Virus record (IMG/VR): IMGVR_UViG_3300020185_000044
Coordinates: 1 to 64,000 of that record
From: a virus
Direction: 5' to 3' (one strand)
DNA: 64,000 bases
Shown: positions 49,126-56,257 of the stretch, piece after piece
How the letters are laid out: every line of letters starts with the position of its first letter
Numbering within the stretch: the first letter of the stretch is position 1
Notes under the pieces: model-generated
The model's database searches: none
What the model was told of the DNA's origin: nothing
What the model saw: only the letters and a program-made list of their open reading frames with translations
Position numbers and translations under genes: made by a program

Positions 49126-49313
49126 ATGATTTAAACAAGGCAGATATTATTTCGCACGGCGAGATATTGAAGAAGGAACTAGAACAACAAGGAGCAAAAG
49201 AATTAACAGCTCACAGCGATTTAGGAGTGGCTTTAACGGCTAAACAAATGGATTTGGTGTGTGAGTATAAAGAAGTAATTAAAACGCTTAAACAATTAAA
49301 AAAAAAGATATGA
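49122..49313 (+). CDS. Small helical protein (63 aa)
   Basis: The coupled start ATG 49122 is chosen over an upstream TTG. It is charged and helical, ending KTLKQLKKKI. ATGA overlaps on both sides place it in a three-gene unit of small proteins. Function unknown. Confidence 0.5.
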   Translation: MNDLNKADIISHGEILKKELEQQGAKELTAHSDLGVALTAKQMDLVCEYKEVIKTLKQLKKKI

Positions 49314-49432
49314 TATACAAATTTATATATTGGTTAATGCTTGCTTCATTAGGAGCATTAGCTTGGGGAGTTATTATAGGGTTTATTTATACCGTCCTTT
49401 GTGGGATGGCGGAATTTATAGGATTAATTTAA
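49310..49432 (+). CDS. 40-aa membrane protein
   Basis: A membrane helix covers about residues 7-30 (YWLMLASLGALAWGVIIGF). ATGA-coupled to the preceding gene. Function unknown. Confidence 0.45.
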   Translation: MIYKFIYWLMLASLGALAWGVIIGFIYTVLCGMAEFIGLI

Positions 49433-49437
49433 ATACC

Positions 49438-49445
49438 TATATTTG
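49438..49445 (+). promoter_or_regulatory. -7 box TATATTTG for the second kissing-loop leader
   Basis: The box is followed by CAACC, so transcription would start near 49450, 4 nt before the first hairpin. This is the same geometry as at 36802. Confidence 0.7.
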
Positions 49446-49449
49446 CAAC

Positions 49450-49540
49450 CTAAGAGCGTGAGACCTCAACTTAAAACATTTAGATAATTCCTTGCCGAGA
49501 ACCCTTCGGTCTCACGCCTTCTTGGTGGGGGATTATCGAC
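49450..49540 (+). ncRNA. Kissing-loop leader RNA (copy 2)
   Basis: Hairpin 1 is GAG/CTC (49454-49456, 49465-49467) with loop CGTGAGAC. After a linker ending AAAACATTTA, hairpin 2 pairs GATAATTCC (49483-49491) with GGGATTATC, CCGAGAA (49495-49501) with TTCTTGG (49519-49525), and GG with CC around the loop TCTCACG (49510-49516). CGTGAGA and TCTCACG are perfectly complementary. Sequence differs from copy 1 but the layout is the same. It precedes the HNH/AP2 and primase-helicase genes. Confidence 0.75.
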
Positions 49541-49555
49541 TTTATTATAATTATT

Positions 49556-50041
49556 ATGGCTGATAGAACACACGGAATGTCTAGCACTAGGGAATACAAG
49601 GTATGGAAGACTATAAAAGATAGGTGCTATGGAATTAATAGCGATTGCTATGACAGATACGGAGGCAGAGGTATAGTTATGCAGTATAATTGGATTAACA
49701 ACTACATAGAATACTATAATTATGCAAGTAAGATAGATGGATTCTCAGACCCTAATAAATCAATAGATAGAATAGATTCTAATGGAAACTACGAAGAGGG
49801 TAATATTAAATTCTCTACCCCTAGTCAACAATGCGCTAATAGAAGGCTATTCAAGAACTCTAAATCAGGCTACACTGGCGTAGTTAAAAAAGGAAAGAAA
49901 TACGAGGCTACCATAAGCGTTAACGGTAAAAGGATATATATAGGAAGGCATAAAGACCCTAAAGTATTGGCTATAATGAGAGACGAATATATAATCAAAA
50001 ACAATCTTACCGAGTACCCACTTCAAATTTTAAATAGATGA
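49556..50041 (+). CDS. HNH homing endonuclease with AP2 domain
   Basis: The 161-aa protein has Y-x-x-W-K-T-I-K-D-R-C-Y-G, then Y-G-G-R-G-I and S-I-D-R-I-D-S-N-G-N-Y-E-x-G-N-I-K-F-S, the usual core of AP2-HNH endonucleases. An AP2-type DNA-binding end follows (S-G-Y-T-G-V then Y-E-A-T-I-S-V-N-G-K-R-I-Y-I-G). Its stop overlaps the primase-helicase start by 4 nt. It may have inserted between leader RNA and helicase gene. Confidence 0.8.
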   Translation: MADRTHGMSSTREYKVWKTIKDRCYGINSDCYDRYGGRGIVMQYNWINNYIEYYNYASKIDGFSDPNKSIDRIDSNGNYEEGNIKFSTPSQQCANRRLFKNSKSGYTGVVKKGKKYEATISVNGKRIYIGRHKDPKVLAIMRDEYIIKNNLTEYPLQILNR

Positions 50042-51996
50042 ATAAAGTATCAGTATTCAAGCACTATAAAGACACTCACAGCCCTATACACGCAGATGTA
50101 TTTGGTATCTTAGAAAAGATAAAGACTGGAGGTAACGAGAAAGAACTAATCGAACACATAAGAACCTTAGAAGGTGATGAATATAAGAAAGAGAAACTAA
50201 AACTGCCGTTAATTTGCTTTGGTGGTACGTTTGGGAATAGAAGTAAAGACGGAATTATTAACGGTTCGGGTATGATTCCATTAGATTTTGATGAAGGCAC
50301 TGAGGATGAACTTAATGAACTTAGAAAAACATTAGAGTCTCAGCCATACACAATAGCAGTATTCTCTTCGCCACGTTTAAGAGGTAGATTTAAAGCTCTT
50401 ATACGCATCCCTGTTACATCTTCGGATGAAGAGTTCAAAAAGTATTTTGCCGCCTTAAAAAAGGAGTATAAGACCATAGACCCTAGTGGTAAAGATATTT
50501 CCAGAGCATCGTTCTTCACCTACGACCCTGATATTTACATTAACAAAGATGCTACGGTGTGGGATATTAAATACGAAACACCTAAGCAAAAGAAAACAAC
50601 AGAAAGATATACAGTTAGAGATTGGGATTCTGTTACCAATGCACTAAAGAAAATCGAGACAGCAGAAGATGGGTATAAGCATTTAGCTAGAACTAAGATT
50701 GCATATTTAATGGGAGGTTGGATTAGCGCAAAGCAAATTAACTACCAAGAGGCAATGAAATTATTAGAGGATGCCGTTGCTAAGAATACAACAGACCTTG
50801 ATGCTGCAATGAAAACCGTTAAGGATTGTGTACAAGCAGGAATGAACGCCCCACTTAATATGTCAGAGCAAAGAGAGGTATTAAAACTATCCGTTGCAGC
50901 CCCTAGAAGGTATAAGCCTATGTCTGAGGTATGGGATGATGTACAGAATTTCTATGAAACGGGCTATAAGCGTGGTTGGGATGTTGGGTTTAATTGTGCT
51001 AAAGAATATCTTAGCATCTTAGAGGGTAGTACTAGTTATGTTTATGCTGCGCCTGCTGCTGGTAAAACTCAGGTTTGGATGGAGATACTTATGAATATAA
51101 CCATTGACAGAGTTAGGAGTGGGGAAGATTTTTACAATCAAATATTCACGCCCGAAACGGGAGATGTAGCACAAGTGTATGGGGAGTTAATTAGTATTCA
51201 CGCTAAGAAATCTTTTGTTGGTAAATATAAGATGTCGGAAGATGAAATGAAAGCATCTGCTGATTTTGTATCTAAGTACTTTTTGATATTAGACTACGAA
51301 GGAGATACGGCTGATATGAAAGGAATATTAACACAAGTGGAGGCTGCTGAAAGAGAATTTGGAATACATATTAATACGGTTACTATTGACCCGTTAAACT
51401 ACCTATCTTTTGATGAGGGTAGATATAGTAGAAGGGATTTATCCATTGCTAAGGATTTAGATTTATTCCTTGCTGATGCCCGAAAAAATAAAAGGCATAA
51501 CTGTATAATAACCCATGCACGCGACCAGCAAGCAATTAAAAATAATGATGGTCAATGGTATTATCCGTTAGTCAGCCCTAGAATGATTTTAGATGGGCAA
51601 CAGTTTTTTAGAAAAGGTATGTTAATGATTAGTATATACAGACCATTAGATATAAAGAATGAGCCTTTAGCTGATGATAACGGTTATCCCGCAGAGCAGA
51701 ACGAAACCCAAGTATGGATACAGAAAGCTAAACCTAAAGGCTGCGCTAAGGTAGGTATGTTTAAATTATTCTACGACTTTAAGGCTAATAGATATTACGA
51801 GAAAGACGAACAAGGTAGAGAGTTCTTTGCTTGGGGAGTACCTAGACAGCAAGAAGATAAATTTCCGCCAATACAAAAGGAGATAAAGCAAATACCCCCC
51901 GTTAAGAAAGAAGAGGACTCATTAAAAGCTAACACAAGTTTTGATGAGCCAACCCCAATAATAGATGATATTGAAATAATGGAATCCCCATTTTAA
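50038..51996 (+). CDS. Primase-helicase: BT4734/VirE-N domain plus RepA-type ATPase
   Basis: The N-terminal 170 residues match the VirE N-terminal/BT4734-like domain (H-A-D-V-F-G-I-L-E-K-I-K-T-G, then M-I-P-L-D-F-D and F-S-S-P-R-L-R-G-R-F-K-A). The C-terminal half is a RecA-fold helicase: Walker A A-A-P-A-A-G-K-T (about residues 336-343) and Walker B T-V-T-I-D-P-L-N-Y-L (about 445). It should unwind DNA at the phage fork and may also prime. The last 60 residues are linker-like and acidic (I-E-I-M-E-S-P-F end). Confidence 0.85.
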   Translation: MNKVSVFKHYKDTHSPIHADVFGILEKIKTGGNEKELIEHIRTLEGDEYKKEKLKLPLICFGGTFGNRSKDGIINGSGMIPLDFDEGTEDELNELRKTLESQPYTIAVFSSPRLRGRFKALIRIPVTSSDEEFKKYFAALKKEYKTIDPSGKDISRASFFTYDPDIYINKDATVWDIKYETPKQKKTTERYTVRDWDSVTNALKKIETAEDGYKHLARTKIAYLMGGWISAKQINYQEAMKLLEDAVAKNTTDLDAAMKTVKDCVQAGMNAPLNMSEQREVLKLSVAAPRRYKPMSEVWDDVQNFYETGYKRGWDVGFNCAKEYLSILEGSTSYVYAAPAAGKTQVWMEILMNITIDRVRSGEDFYNQIFTPETGDVAQVYGELISIHAKKSFVGKYKMSEDEMKASADFVSKYFLILDYEGDTADMKGILTQVEAAEREFGIHINTVTIDPLNYLSFDEGRYSRRDLSIAKDLDLFLADARKNKRHNCIITHARDQQAIKNNDGQWYYPLVSPRMILDGQQFFRKGMLMISIYRPLDIKNEPLADDNGYPAEQNETQVWIQKAKPKGCAKVGMFKLFYDFKANRYYEKDEQGREFFAWGVPRQQEDKFPPIQKEIKQIPPVKKEEDSLKANTSFDEPTPIIDDIEIMESPF

Positions 51997-52007
51997 AACA
52001 AATAATT

Positions 52008-52247
52008 ATGAAAAAATTAACAAAAATACATTACGAAAAGAACATCCTACCAACGTATTCAGTCGAATGGAAGGAAGTTCTTAAGGATGACGAAACAAAC
52101 AAAAAGTTTATAGAAATAGCTAATGAATCAGTAGTAAATGAACTTAAGATTAAAATAAAATTACTGAAATTAATGCCAACTCCAGATGAGTATAAAAAGG
52201 AAGCATTGAGCTACTTGGAATCAATGTTAAATGAGTATACTATTTAG
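52008..52247 (+). CDS. Small hypothetical protein (79 aa)
   Basis: It is charged and helical, with a short strand-like start. It lies 11 nt behind the helicase gene and is probably cotranscribed. Function unknown. Confidence 0.5.
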   Translation: MKKLTKIHYEKNILPTYSVEWKEVLKDDETNKKFIEIANESVVNELKIKIKLLKLMPTPDEYKKEALSYLESMLNEYTI

Positions 52248-52295
52248 ATTACATTAATAAATGTTAAAAAGCTTGTCAATCAGAAAGTTAAATAA

Positions 52296-52303
52296 TATAT
52301 TTG
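52296..52303 (+). promoter_or_regulatory. -7 box TATATTTG for the 52320-53545 unit
   Basis: It matches TAnnTTTG and lies 16 nt before ATG 52320. Confidence 0.6.
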
Positions 52304-52319
52304 AGTAAAATTTAGAGAT

Positions 52320-52544
52320 ATGAGCTTAACTAAAAGAAACATAGAGCAATTTAATTCTGGCTACGATGGAATGGATGATGAATACTTCTATCGCAAAGCA
52401 CAAGAAGCAGAATACAGAGAAATGACAAATGAAATACCGTACTTACAGCGACTTAGGATTGAAGATGGAAAGCTTAAACAAGCTATCGAAGCATCAGCTA
52501 GAGCAGCTACTGGAAGTAATGACAAGGCATCACGGTTACATTAA
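52320..52544 (+). CDS. Small charged helical protein (74 aa)
   Basis: It begins MSLTKRNIEQFNSGYDGMDDE and ends in an alanine/serine-rich helix. First of a run of four overlapping genes leading to the ERF remnant. Function unknown. Confidence 0.5.
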   Translation: MSLTKRNIEQFNSGYDGMDDEYFYRKAQEAEYREMTNEIPYLQRLRIEDGKLKQAIEASARAATGSNDKASRLH

Positions 52545-52602
52545 TAGTGAGTTTACAGAGAAAAGAAAGAAAGTAATTGAACATTTAATAAAAGAAAGAT
52601 GA
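52519..52602 (+). CDS. 27-aa basic peptide
   Basis: MTRHHGYINSEFTEKRKK and a lysine-rich end. It overlaps the previous gene by 26 nt in another frame and the next by ATGA. Coding status is supported only by these overlaps. Confidence 0.35.
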   Translation: MTRHHGYINSEFTEKRKKVIEHLIKER

Positions 52603-52739
52603 ACTACGATGATTACAAGCTATCTAATCCTTACGATGACGAGGATGTATTTGGAAATACAATTGATAGTGAAGAAGAGGAAAACGAAGCTGCTGATAGA
52701 GCAGATGATTATAATGATGAATTAAAACTAGAAGAATGA
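52599..52739 (+). CDS. 46-aa very acidic protein
   Basis: It consists almost only of D, E, N and Y plus alanines (SEEEENEAADRADD). It is ATGA-coupled upstream and to the ERF remnant downstream. Possible small modulator of the annealing protein; unknown. Confidence 0.45.
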   Translation: MNYDDYKLSNPYDDEDVFGNTIDSEEEENEAADRADDYNDELKLEE

Positions 52740-52807
52740 AAAATATATACAAAGCATTAGCTGATTTTCAGCAAGAAGTCAAGTATAACATACCAGTTTT
52801 TATATAA
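52736..52807 (+). pseudogene. N-terminal remnant of an ERF-type annealing protein
   Basis: MKNIYKALADFQQEV is the typical N-terminus of one ERF subfamily. The frame runs into a homing-endonuclease promoter and stops at 52805-52807. It is ATGA-coupled to the gene before it, as a real first gene would be. The intact ERF gene begins at 52943. Confidence 0.6.
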
Positions 52808-52814
52808 TACTACT

Positions 52815-52822
52815 TACATTTG
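52815..52822 (+). promoter_or_regulatory. Leaderless promoter TACATTTG-TTGT-ATG
   Basis: Four bases separate the box from ATG 52827 of the NUMOD4 remnant. Confidence 0.6.
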
Positions 52823-52826
52823 TTGT

Positions 52827-52934
52827 ATGGAAAAATGGAAAAATATAAAAAATTTTGAAGGTATTTATAAGGTTTCAAATAAAGGTAATGTAAAAAGCCT
52901 AAAAAGAAAGAGAATTATTTTTATTAAACATTAA
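52827..52934 (+). pseudogene. NUMOD4 remnant of a homing endonuclease
   Basis: The 35 residues MEKWKNIKNFEGIYKVSNKG followed by NVKSLKR are the NUMOD4 module seen intact at 53547 (EEWRDVSGYDGRYQVSNLGRVKS) and 58277. The HNH part is missing. It lies between the ERF remnant and the intact ERF gene. Confidence 0.72.
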
Positions 52935-52942
52935 ACAAAAAA

Positions 52943-53545
52943 ATGAAGAATTTAGCTAAAGCGGTACTAGCCGTAATGAAAGACGTTAAGGGCGTTGAAA
53001 AGAGTATGACTGTTGGTAGCGGAAACTACTCTTATAAAGGGGTATCGGACTACGAGGTAAAGAAGATTTACAATAAGTCTATGGCGGCTAATGGGCTGTG
53101 TATTTTGCCTATTGGAATAGTAGACGATGTAGATATTAATAGATATGAAGACCAATACGGTAAGCAGAAAATGAATGTGTTTACTAGGGTTACTTCTACA
53201 TATCTTTTACTACACGAAAGCGGGGAATCTCAAGAGTTGGTAGGTTACGGTCACGGAGTAGATACGGGAGATAAAGCAGCGGGAAAGGCTACTACATACG
53301 CAATGAAGTACGCTTTATTATACACATTTATGACTCCTACGGGCGCAATAGATGATTCCGATACAACCCATTCAAATGACCACGAAGCACCCGTTGTTGC
53401 ACCTAAGAAAGAAGCGTTAACAGAATCTCACCCACGCTATGAAGGGGCAAAGAAAGCGTTAAGCGAAGGTAAAACTACATTAGAAGTAATTAAACAAACA
53501 TTCACCGTAAGTAAAGCGGTAGAAAAACTATTAACAAGTAAATAA
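52943..53545 (+). CDS. erf: ERF-family single-strand annealing protein
   Basis: The 200-aa protein has V-G-S-G-N-Y-S-Y-K-G-V-S-D-Y-E-V, then G-L-C-I-L-P-I and the diagnostic G-x-x-x-D-T-G-D-K-A-A-G-K-A-T-T-Y-A-M-K-Y-A-L-L. It ends with a helical segment after a disordered linker. ERF proteins pair complementary strands in phage recombination and end repair. Its last codons lie in a 14-bp direct repeat (53532-53545) that flanks the next gene. Confidence 0.9.
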   Translation: MKNLAKAVLAVMKDVKGVEKSMTVGSGNYSYKGVSDYEVKKIYNKSMAANGLCILPIGIVDDVDINRYEDQYGKQKMNVFTRVTSTYLLLHESGESQELVGYGHGVDTGDKAAGKATTYAMKYALLYTFMTPTGAIDDSDTTHSNDHEAPVVAPKKEALTESHPRYEGAKKALSEGKTTLEVIKQTFTVSKAVEKLLTSK

Positions 53546-54091
53546 AATGGAAGAATGGAGGGATGTTTCGGGGTATGATGGCAGGTATCAAGTTAGTAAT
53601 TTAGGTAGAGTAAAGAGTCTTGATATGATTATAAATAATAGGCATAATAGTACATCTAAAAAGAAAGGAAGGATATTAAAACAGCAACCTAACAAGAAGG
53701 GTTATCTTCAGGTAAGATTATGCTACAAAAAAACACATAAAAGCTGTAGGGTGCATAGATTAATTACTGAAGCTTTTATCCCTAATCCAGAGAATAAGCC
53801 TCAAGTAAACCATATAAATGGAGTTAAGGATGATAATAGGGTTGAAAATTTAGAATGGTGTACAAATAAGGAAAATCAAATACACGCAACAAAAAATGGG
53901 CTATTTAATCCTAATTTTGGAGAAGAGCATCATATGTCTAAGTTGACAAATAATCAAGCCAAGCACATTAGGCTACTTAAATCAAGAGGTTTTACGCTAA
54001 ATAAATTATCTAAAAAATACAAACTGTCAATGACAGCGATAAGCAACATAGTAAATAATAAAACTTATATAAATATCTAACAAGTAAATAA
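53532..54091 (+). mobile_element. HNH gene bounded by a 14-bp direct repeat
   Basis: TAACAAGTAAATAA occurs at 53532-53545 (the end of erf) and at 54078-54091 (just before the DUF3127 gene). The repeat brackets only the HNH gene, so it reads as a target duplication left by its insertion. Confidence 0.72.
53547..54080 (+). CDS. NUMOD4-HNH homing endonuclease
   Basis: The 177-aa protein has NUMOD4 (E-E-W-R-D-V-S-G-Y-D-G-R-Y-Q-V-S-N-L-G-R-V-K-S), then HNH_3 (V-H-R-L-I-T-E-A-F-I, N-H-I-N-G-V-K-D-D-N, N-L-E-W-C-T). A helix-turn-helix end follows (L-N-K-L-S-K-K-Y-K-L-S-M-T-A-I-S). It begins 1 nt after the erf stop and is flanked by the 14-bp repeat. Confidence 0.88.
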   Translation: MEEWRDVSGYDGRYQVSNLGRVKSLDMIINNRHNSTSKKKGRILKQQPNKKGYLQVRLCYKKTHKSCRVHRLITEAFIPNPENKPQVNHINGVKDDNRVENLEWCTNKENQIHATKNGLFNPNFGEEHHMSKLTNNQAKHIRLLKSRGFTLNKLSKKYKLSMTAISNIVNNKTYINI

Positions 54092-54099
54092 TAAATAAG

Positions 54100-54471
54100 A
54101 TGAGTGAATTAGTAATGAAGGGTACAATAGAGAAAATCGGAAGCCTTGAACAAATATCCGATAAGTTTAAGAAGGTTGATTGGGTGCTTGATACGGGTGG
54201 AGATTATCCGCAGAAAATAGCGTTCCAAACCATTCAAAAAAACGCCGACAGCTTCGTTAAGCATAATAAAGTTGGTGACGTAGTTGAAGTTAAGTTCAAC
54301 GTAAAAGGCAGAAAATGGGTCAACCCACAAGGAGAGGCTAAGTATTTCAATACACTTGAGGCTTGGTTTATCTCAAAGGCTGATGGTCAAAGTGGAGCAA
54401 GTACGCCTAACAAGGAGTTCGAGAAGCAAACGGCAGCGCCAATAGCTGAGGATAATTCACTCCCATTTTAA
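54100..54471 (+). CDS. DUF3127 OB-fold-like protein, candidate SSB
   Basis: It begins with the DUF3127 pattern (M-K-G-T-I-E-K-I-G, then K-V-D-W-V-L-D-T-G-G-D-Y-P-Q-K-I-A-F-Q). The end is disordered and acidic (I-A-E-D-N-S-L-P-F), like the C-terminal tip of SSB proteins. Its place next to erf suggests that it binds single strands for annealing or replication. Originally it probably lay directly behind erf. Confidence 0.75.
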   Translation: MSELVMKGTIEKIGSLEQISDKFKKVDWVLDTGGDYPQKIAFQTIQKNADSFVKHNKVGDVVEVKFNVKGRKWVNPQGEAKYFNTLEAWFISKADGQSGASTPNKEFEKQTAAPIAEDNSLPF

Positions 54472-54498
54472 TCTATGATTAACAATTACACAAGCAAA

Positions 54499-54530
54499 GC
54501 AGAGGAGGTTCTAATTGAGCCTTCTTCTGC
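54499..54530 (+). terminator. Hairpin behind the DUF3127 gene, possible terminator
   Basis: GCAGAGGAGG pairs with CCTTCTTCTGC (two G-T) across a short loop, followed by a T-rich but interrupted stretch. Confidence 0.45.
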
Positions 54531-54564
54531 ATTGTCTTTAGCTGTTTAAAATATATTTAAAATT

Positions 54565-54744
54565 ATGAAAGAAGAAATAGAAAGTAAACTATCCCCGCAA
54601 CAGATGGTAGTAATAGACTCTTTAAGAGAGCAATTAGGAGATGACACAGTTAATATACTCCTAGAGTTTGGTTATGAAATAGGTAAGGCAGATGGAGTAG
54701 AGATGTTCTTTCAGCAGACTAAAGATATTTTAAAGGAAGCATAA
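54565..54744 (+). CDS. Small helical acidic protein (59 aa)
   Basis: It is helical throughout (SPQQMVVIDSLREQLGDD) and acidic. It ends at a GCATAACG cassette-junction motif. Function unknown. Confidence 0.5.
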   Translation: MKEEIESKLSPQQMVVIDSLREQLGDDTVNILLEFGYEIGKADGVEMFFQQTKDILKEA

Positions 54745-54846
54745 CGTTGAGTATAAACGGTCGTTACGGATGTGTAGATATGTTTCACAACGTTTAGAGT
54801 AAAAACTGCATAGCGTAGCGGAGTTGTTTTTAAACTTTGTTATGCG
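54745..54846 (+). repeat. attC-like cassette junction(s)
   Basis: Here GTTTAGAGTAAAAACT pairs with AGTTGTTTTTAAAC, and CACAACG lies outside on the left and GTTATGCG (54839-54846) on the right. The right tag equals that at 263-270. A second AACGTTGAGT motif at the left may be another junction. Confidence 0.5.
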
Positions 54847-54864
54847 TTGCGTAAAATTAAGATT

Positions 54865-55092
54865 ATGACACCAAAAGAAAAAGCAAAAGAATTACAGAAT
54901 AAACACCTTTACTGCTATTTAAACCCTGCTTACCCATTACACGATAGATTTGATGTTATTCAAGCGTCTGAGCAAGCATTGGTAACAGTAAATGAAATAC
55001 TTGAAAGTTTTTTAATAGATATTCCAGACCACCAATTTAAGTTTTGGGAAGAAGTTAAGAGCGAATTAAACACCATAATATTAGGAGAATGA
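54865..55092 (+). CDS. Small protein (75 aa), paralogue of 506-712
   Basis: It starts MTPKEKAKEL at ATG 54865 and keeps the I-P-D-H-Q-F-K-F-W-E-E-V end of the 506-712 protein. It is ATGA-coupled to the pseudogene that follows. Function unknown. Confidence 0.6.
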   Translation: MTPKEKAKELQNKHLYCYLNPAYPLHDRFDVIQASEQALVTVNEILESFLIDIPDHQFKFWEEVKSELNTIILGE

Positions 55093-55337
55093 AAACACCA
55101 CTACAGGAATTAATGGAGTATATGGAGCAAAACCAATATTTCATAGGAATGATTTATTGGCTAAGTATAATGAACTTATTGAAAAAGAGAAACAAGAGTT
55201 TATAAGTTGTTATATTAGAGCTATGACAAAAGAATATCTAAACCCTATGCCGAGAAAATATTATTATGAAGTTGCCGAAGATTATTATTATACTTTTATT
55301 AACCCATTAGGCAAAAATGAGAAATCCTATAAATAGC
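55089..55337 (+). pseudogene. Frameshifted copy of 709-957
   Basis: The DNA is nearly identical to 709-957, but one T is missing near 55147 (ATAGGAATGATT against ATTGGTAATGATT). The frame is lost after about 20 residues. The stop region and the 36 bases behind it still match the intact copy. Confidence 0.8.
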
Positions 55338-55371
55338 CACTAAACGGTAATTAGTGGCAAAATATAGAACT

Positions 55372-55500
55372 ATGAAAAAGAAACTAATTGAGATACCCGA
55401 AGAAGTATTTAATCAAATAGAATTATCCGCAAAAAAGAATGTAAGGAGTGTAAATAAAGAGATAGTGTTTCTTCTTACGAGTGCGGTGGGTAAAAAATAA
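55372..55500 (+). CDS. Arc-type ribbon-helix-helix protein (42 aa)
   Basis: K-L-I-E-I-P-E-E-V-F-N-Q-I, then R-S-V-N-K-E-I-V-F-L-L is the ribbon-helix-helix pattern of Arc-type repressors. It lies at the end of the cassette with the duplicated genes, before the hairpin repeat 55507-55580. Probably a DNA-binding regulator. Confidence 0.6.
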   Translation: MKKKLIEIPEEVFNQIELSAKKNVRSVNKEIVFLLTSAVGKK

Positions 55501-55506
55501 TTGCAT

Positions 55507-55580
55507 ATAACACCAAGCTAAGAAACGTAAAGCGAAGCGTATGTTTCCTTAGCGACTGTTAACGCACGTTTTAATGTGCG
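55507..55580 (+). repeat. 74-bp double-hairpin repeat, identical to 1321-1394
   Basis: It is the same 74 bases as at 1321-1394. It follows a cassette whose genes are paralogues of those before the first copy. Confidence 0.8.
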
Positions 55581-55604
55581 GAATATTAAAAACTTAAAAA
55601 TACA

Positions 55605-55808
55605 ATGGAACAAATAACAGAAGAAGAAAGAGATTTATTATTTAACACTTGGACTAGTAGAGATAAAGTTTCATTTCTTAATGACATAATTCTTAACTCT
55701 AATGAGCCTATTGCAACAGAGAGATTATTGTATGAGGTAGCTCAGAATATATGGGAGAACTGCATAGACAGAAAGTTAGATTTAATGAGTAAAAATGAAA
55801 TAGTATGA
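55605..55808 (+). CDS. Small acidic helical protein (67 aa)
   Basis: It is helical and acidic, beginning MEQITEEERDLLFNTW. It overlaps the DnaA-like gene by 4 nt. Function unknown. Confidence 0.5.
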   Translation: MEQITEEERDLLFNTWTSRDKVSFLNDIILNSNEPIATERLLYEVAQNIWENCIDRKLDLMSKNEIV

Positions 55809-56257
55809 TTAGTTCAAATGATTGGTTCGAGGTTATTAATACACCTAAGTCGCTATCTCCATTCGAGCAAGTGCTACTTAAAATTGGAGTCGAGGCGGAA
55901 AGAGTAAATGCAAAAAAAGATTACCTAGAACTAAAGGATAGGCTTCTTTTTTACTTTGAAAATCATCACCATATAGATAGAGATAAGCTATTGACTAAAA
56001 CTAAGACTAGAAAGGCGGAGATTGTAGAAACTAGGCAAATGATAATGCACTGCTTGAGACTTAATACAAACGCTTCATTAAGAATTATAGGCGATTTATT
56101 TGATAAAGACCACTCTACATCATCCCACTCGGTTAAGGTTATAAATAATTTATTAGAGATAGACCCCGTATTAAGGATTAAGTATTGTGATATGCTTAAA
56201 CATTGTGGAATGGAAACTAAAGCTAGCAGATTAGTAAAAAAATACAATAGAAAATGA
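55805..56257 (+). CDS. DnaA domain-IV-like DNA-binding protein (150 aa)
   Basis: The C-terminal half matches the DnaA box-binding domain: T-R-K-A-E-I-V-E-T-R-Q-M-I-M-H, then S-L-R-I-I-G-D-L-F and D-K-D-H-S-T-S-S-H-S-V-K-V-I. The ATPase domain is missing. It could recruit replication to DnaA-box-like sites, or compete with host DnaA. ATGA-coupled to both neighbours. Confidence 0.75.
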   Translation: MISSNDWFEVINTPKSLSPFEQVLLKIGVEAERVNAKKDYLELKDRLLFYFENHHHIDRDKLLTKTKTRKAEIVETRQMIMHCLRLNTNASLRIIGDLFDKDHSTSSHSVKVINNLLEIDPVLRIKYCDMLKHCGMETKASRLVKKYNRK

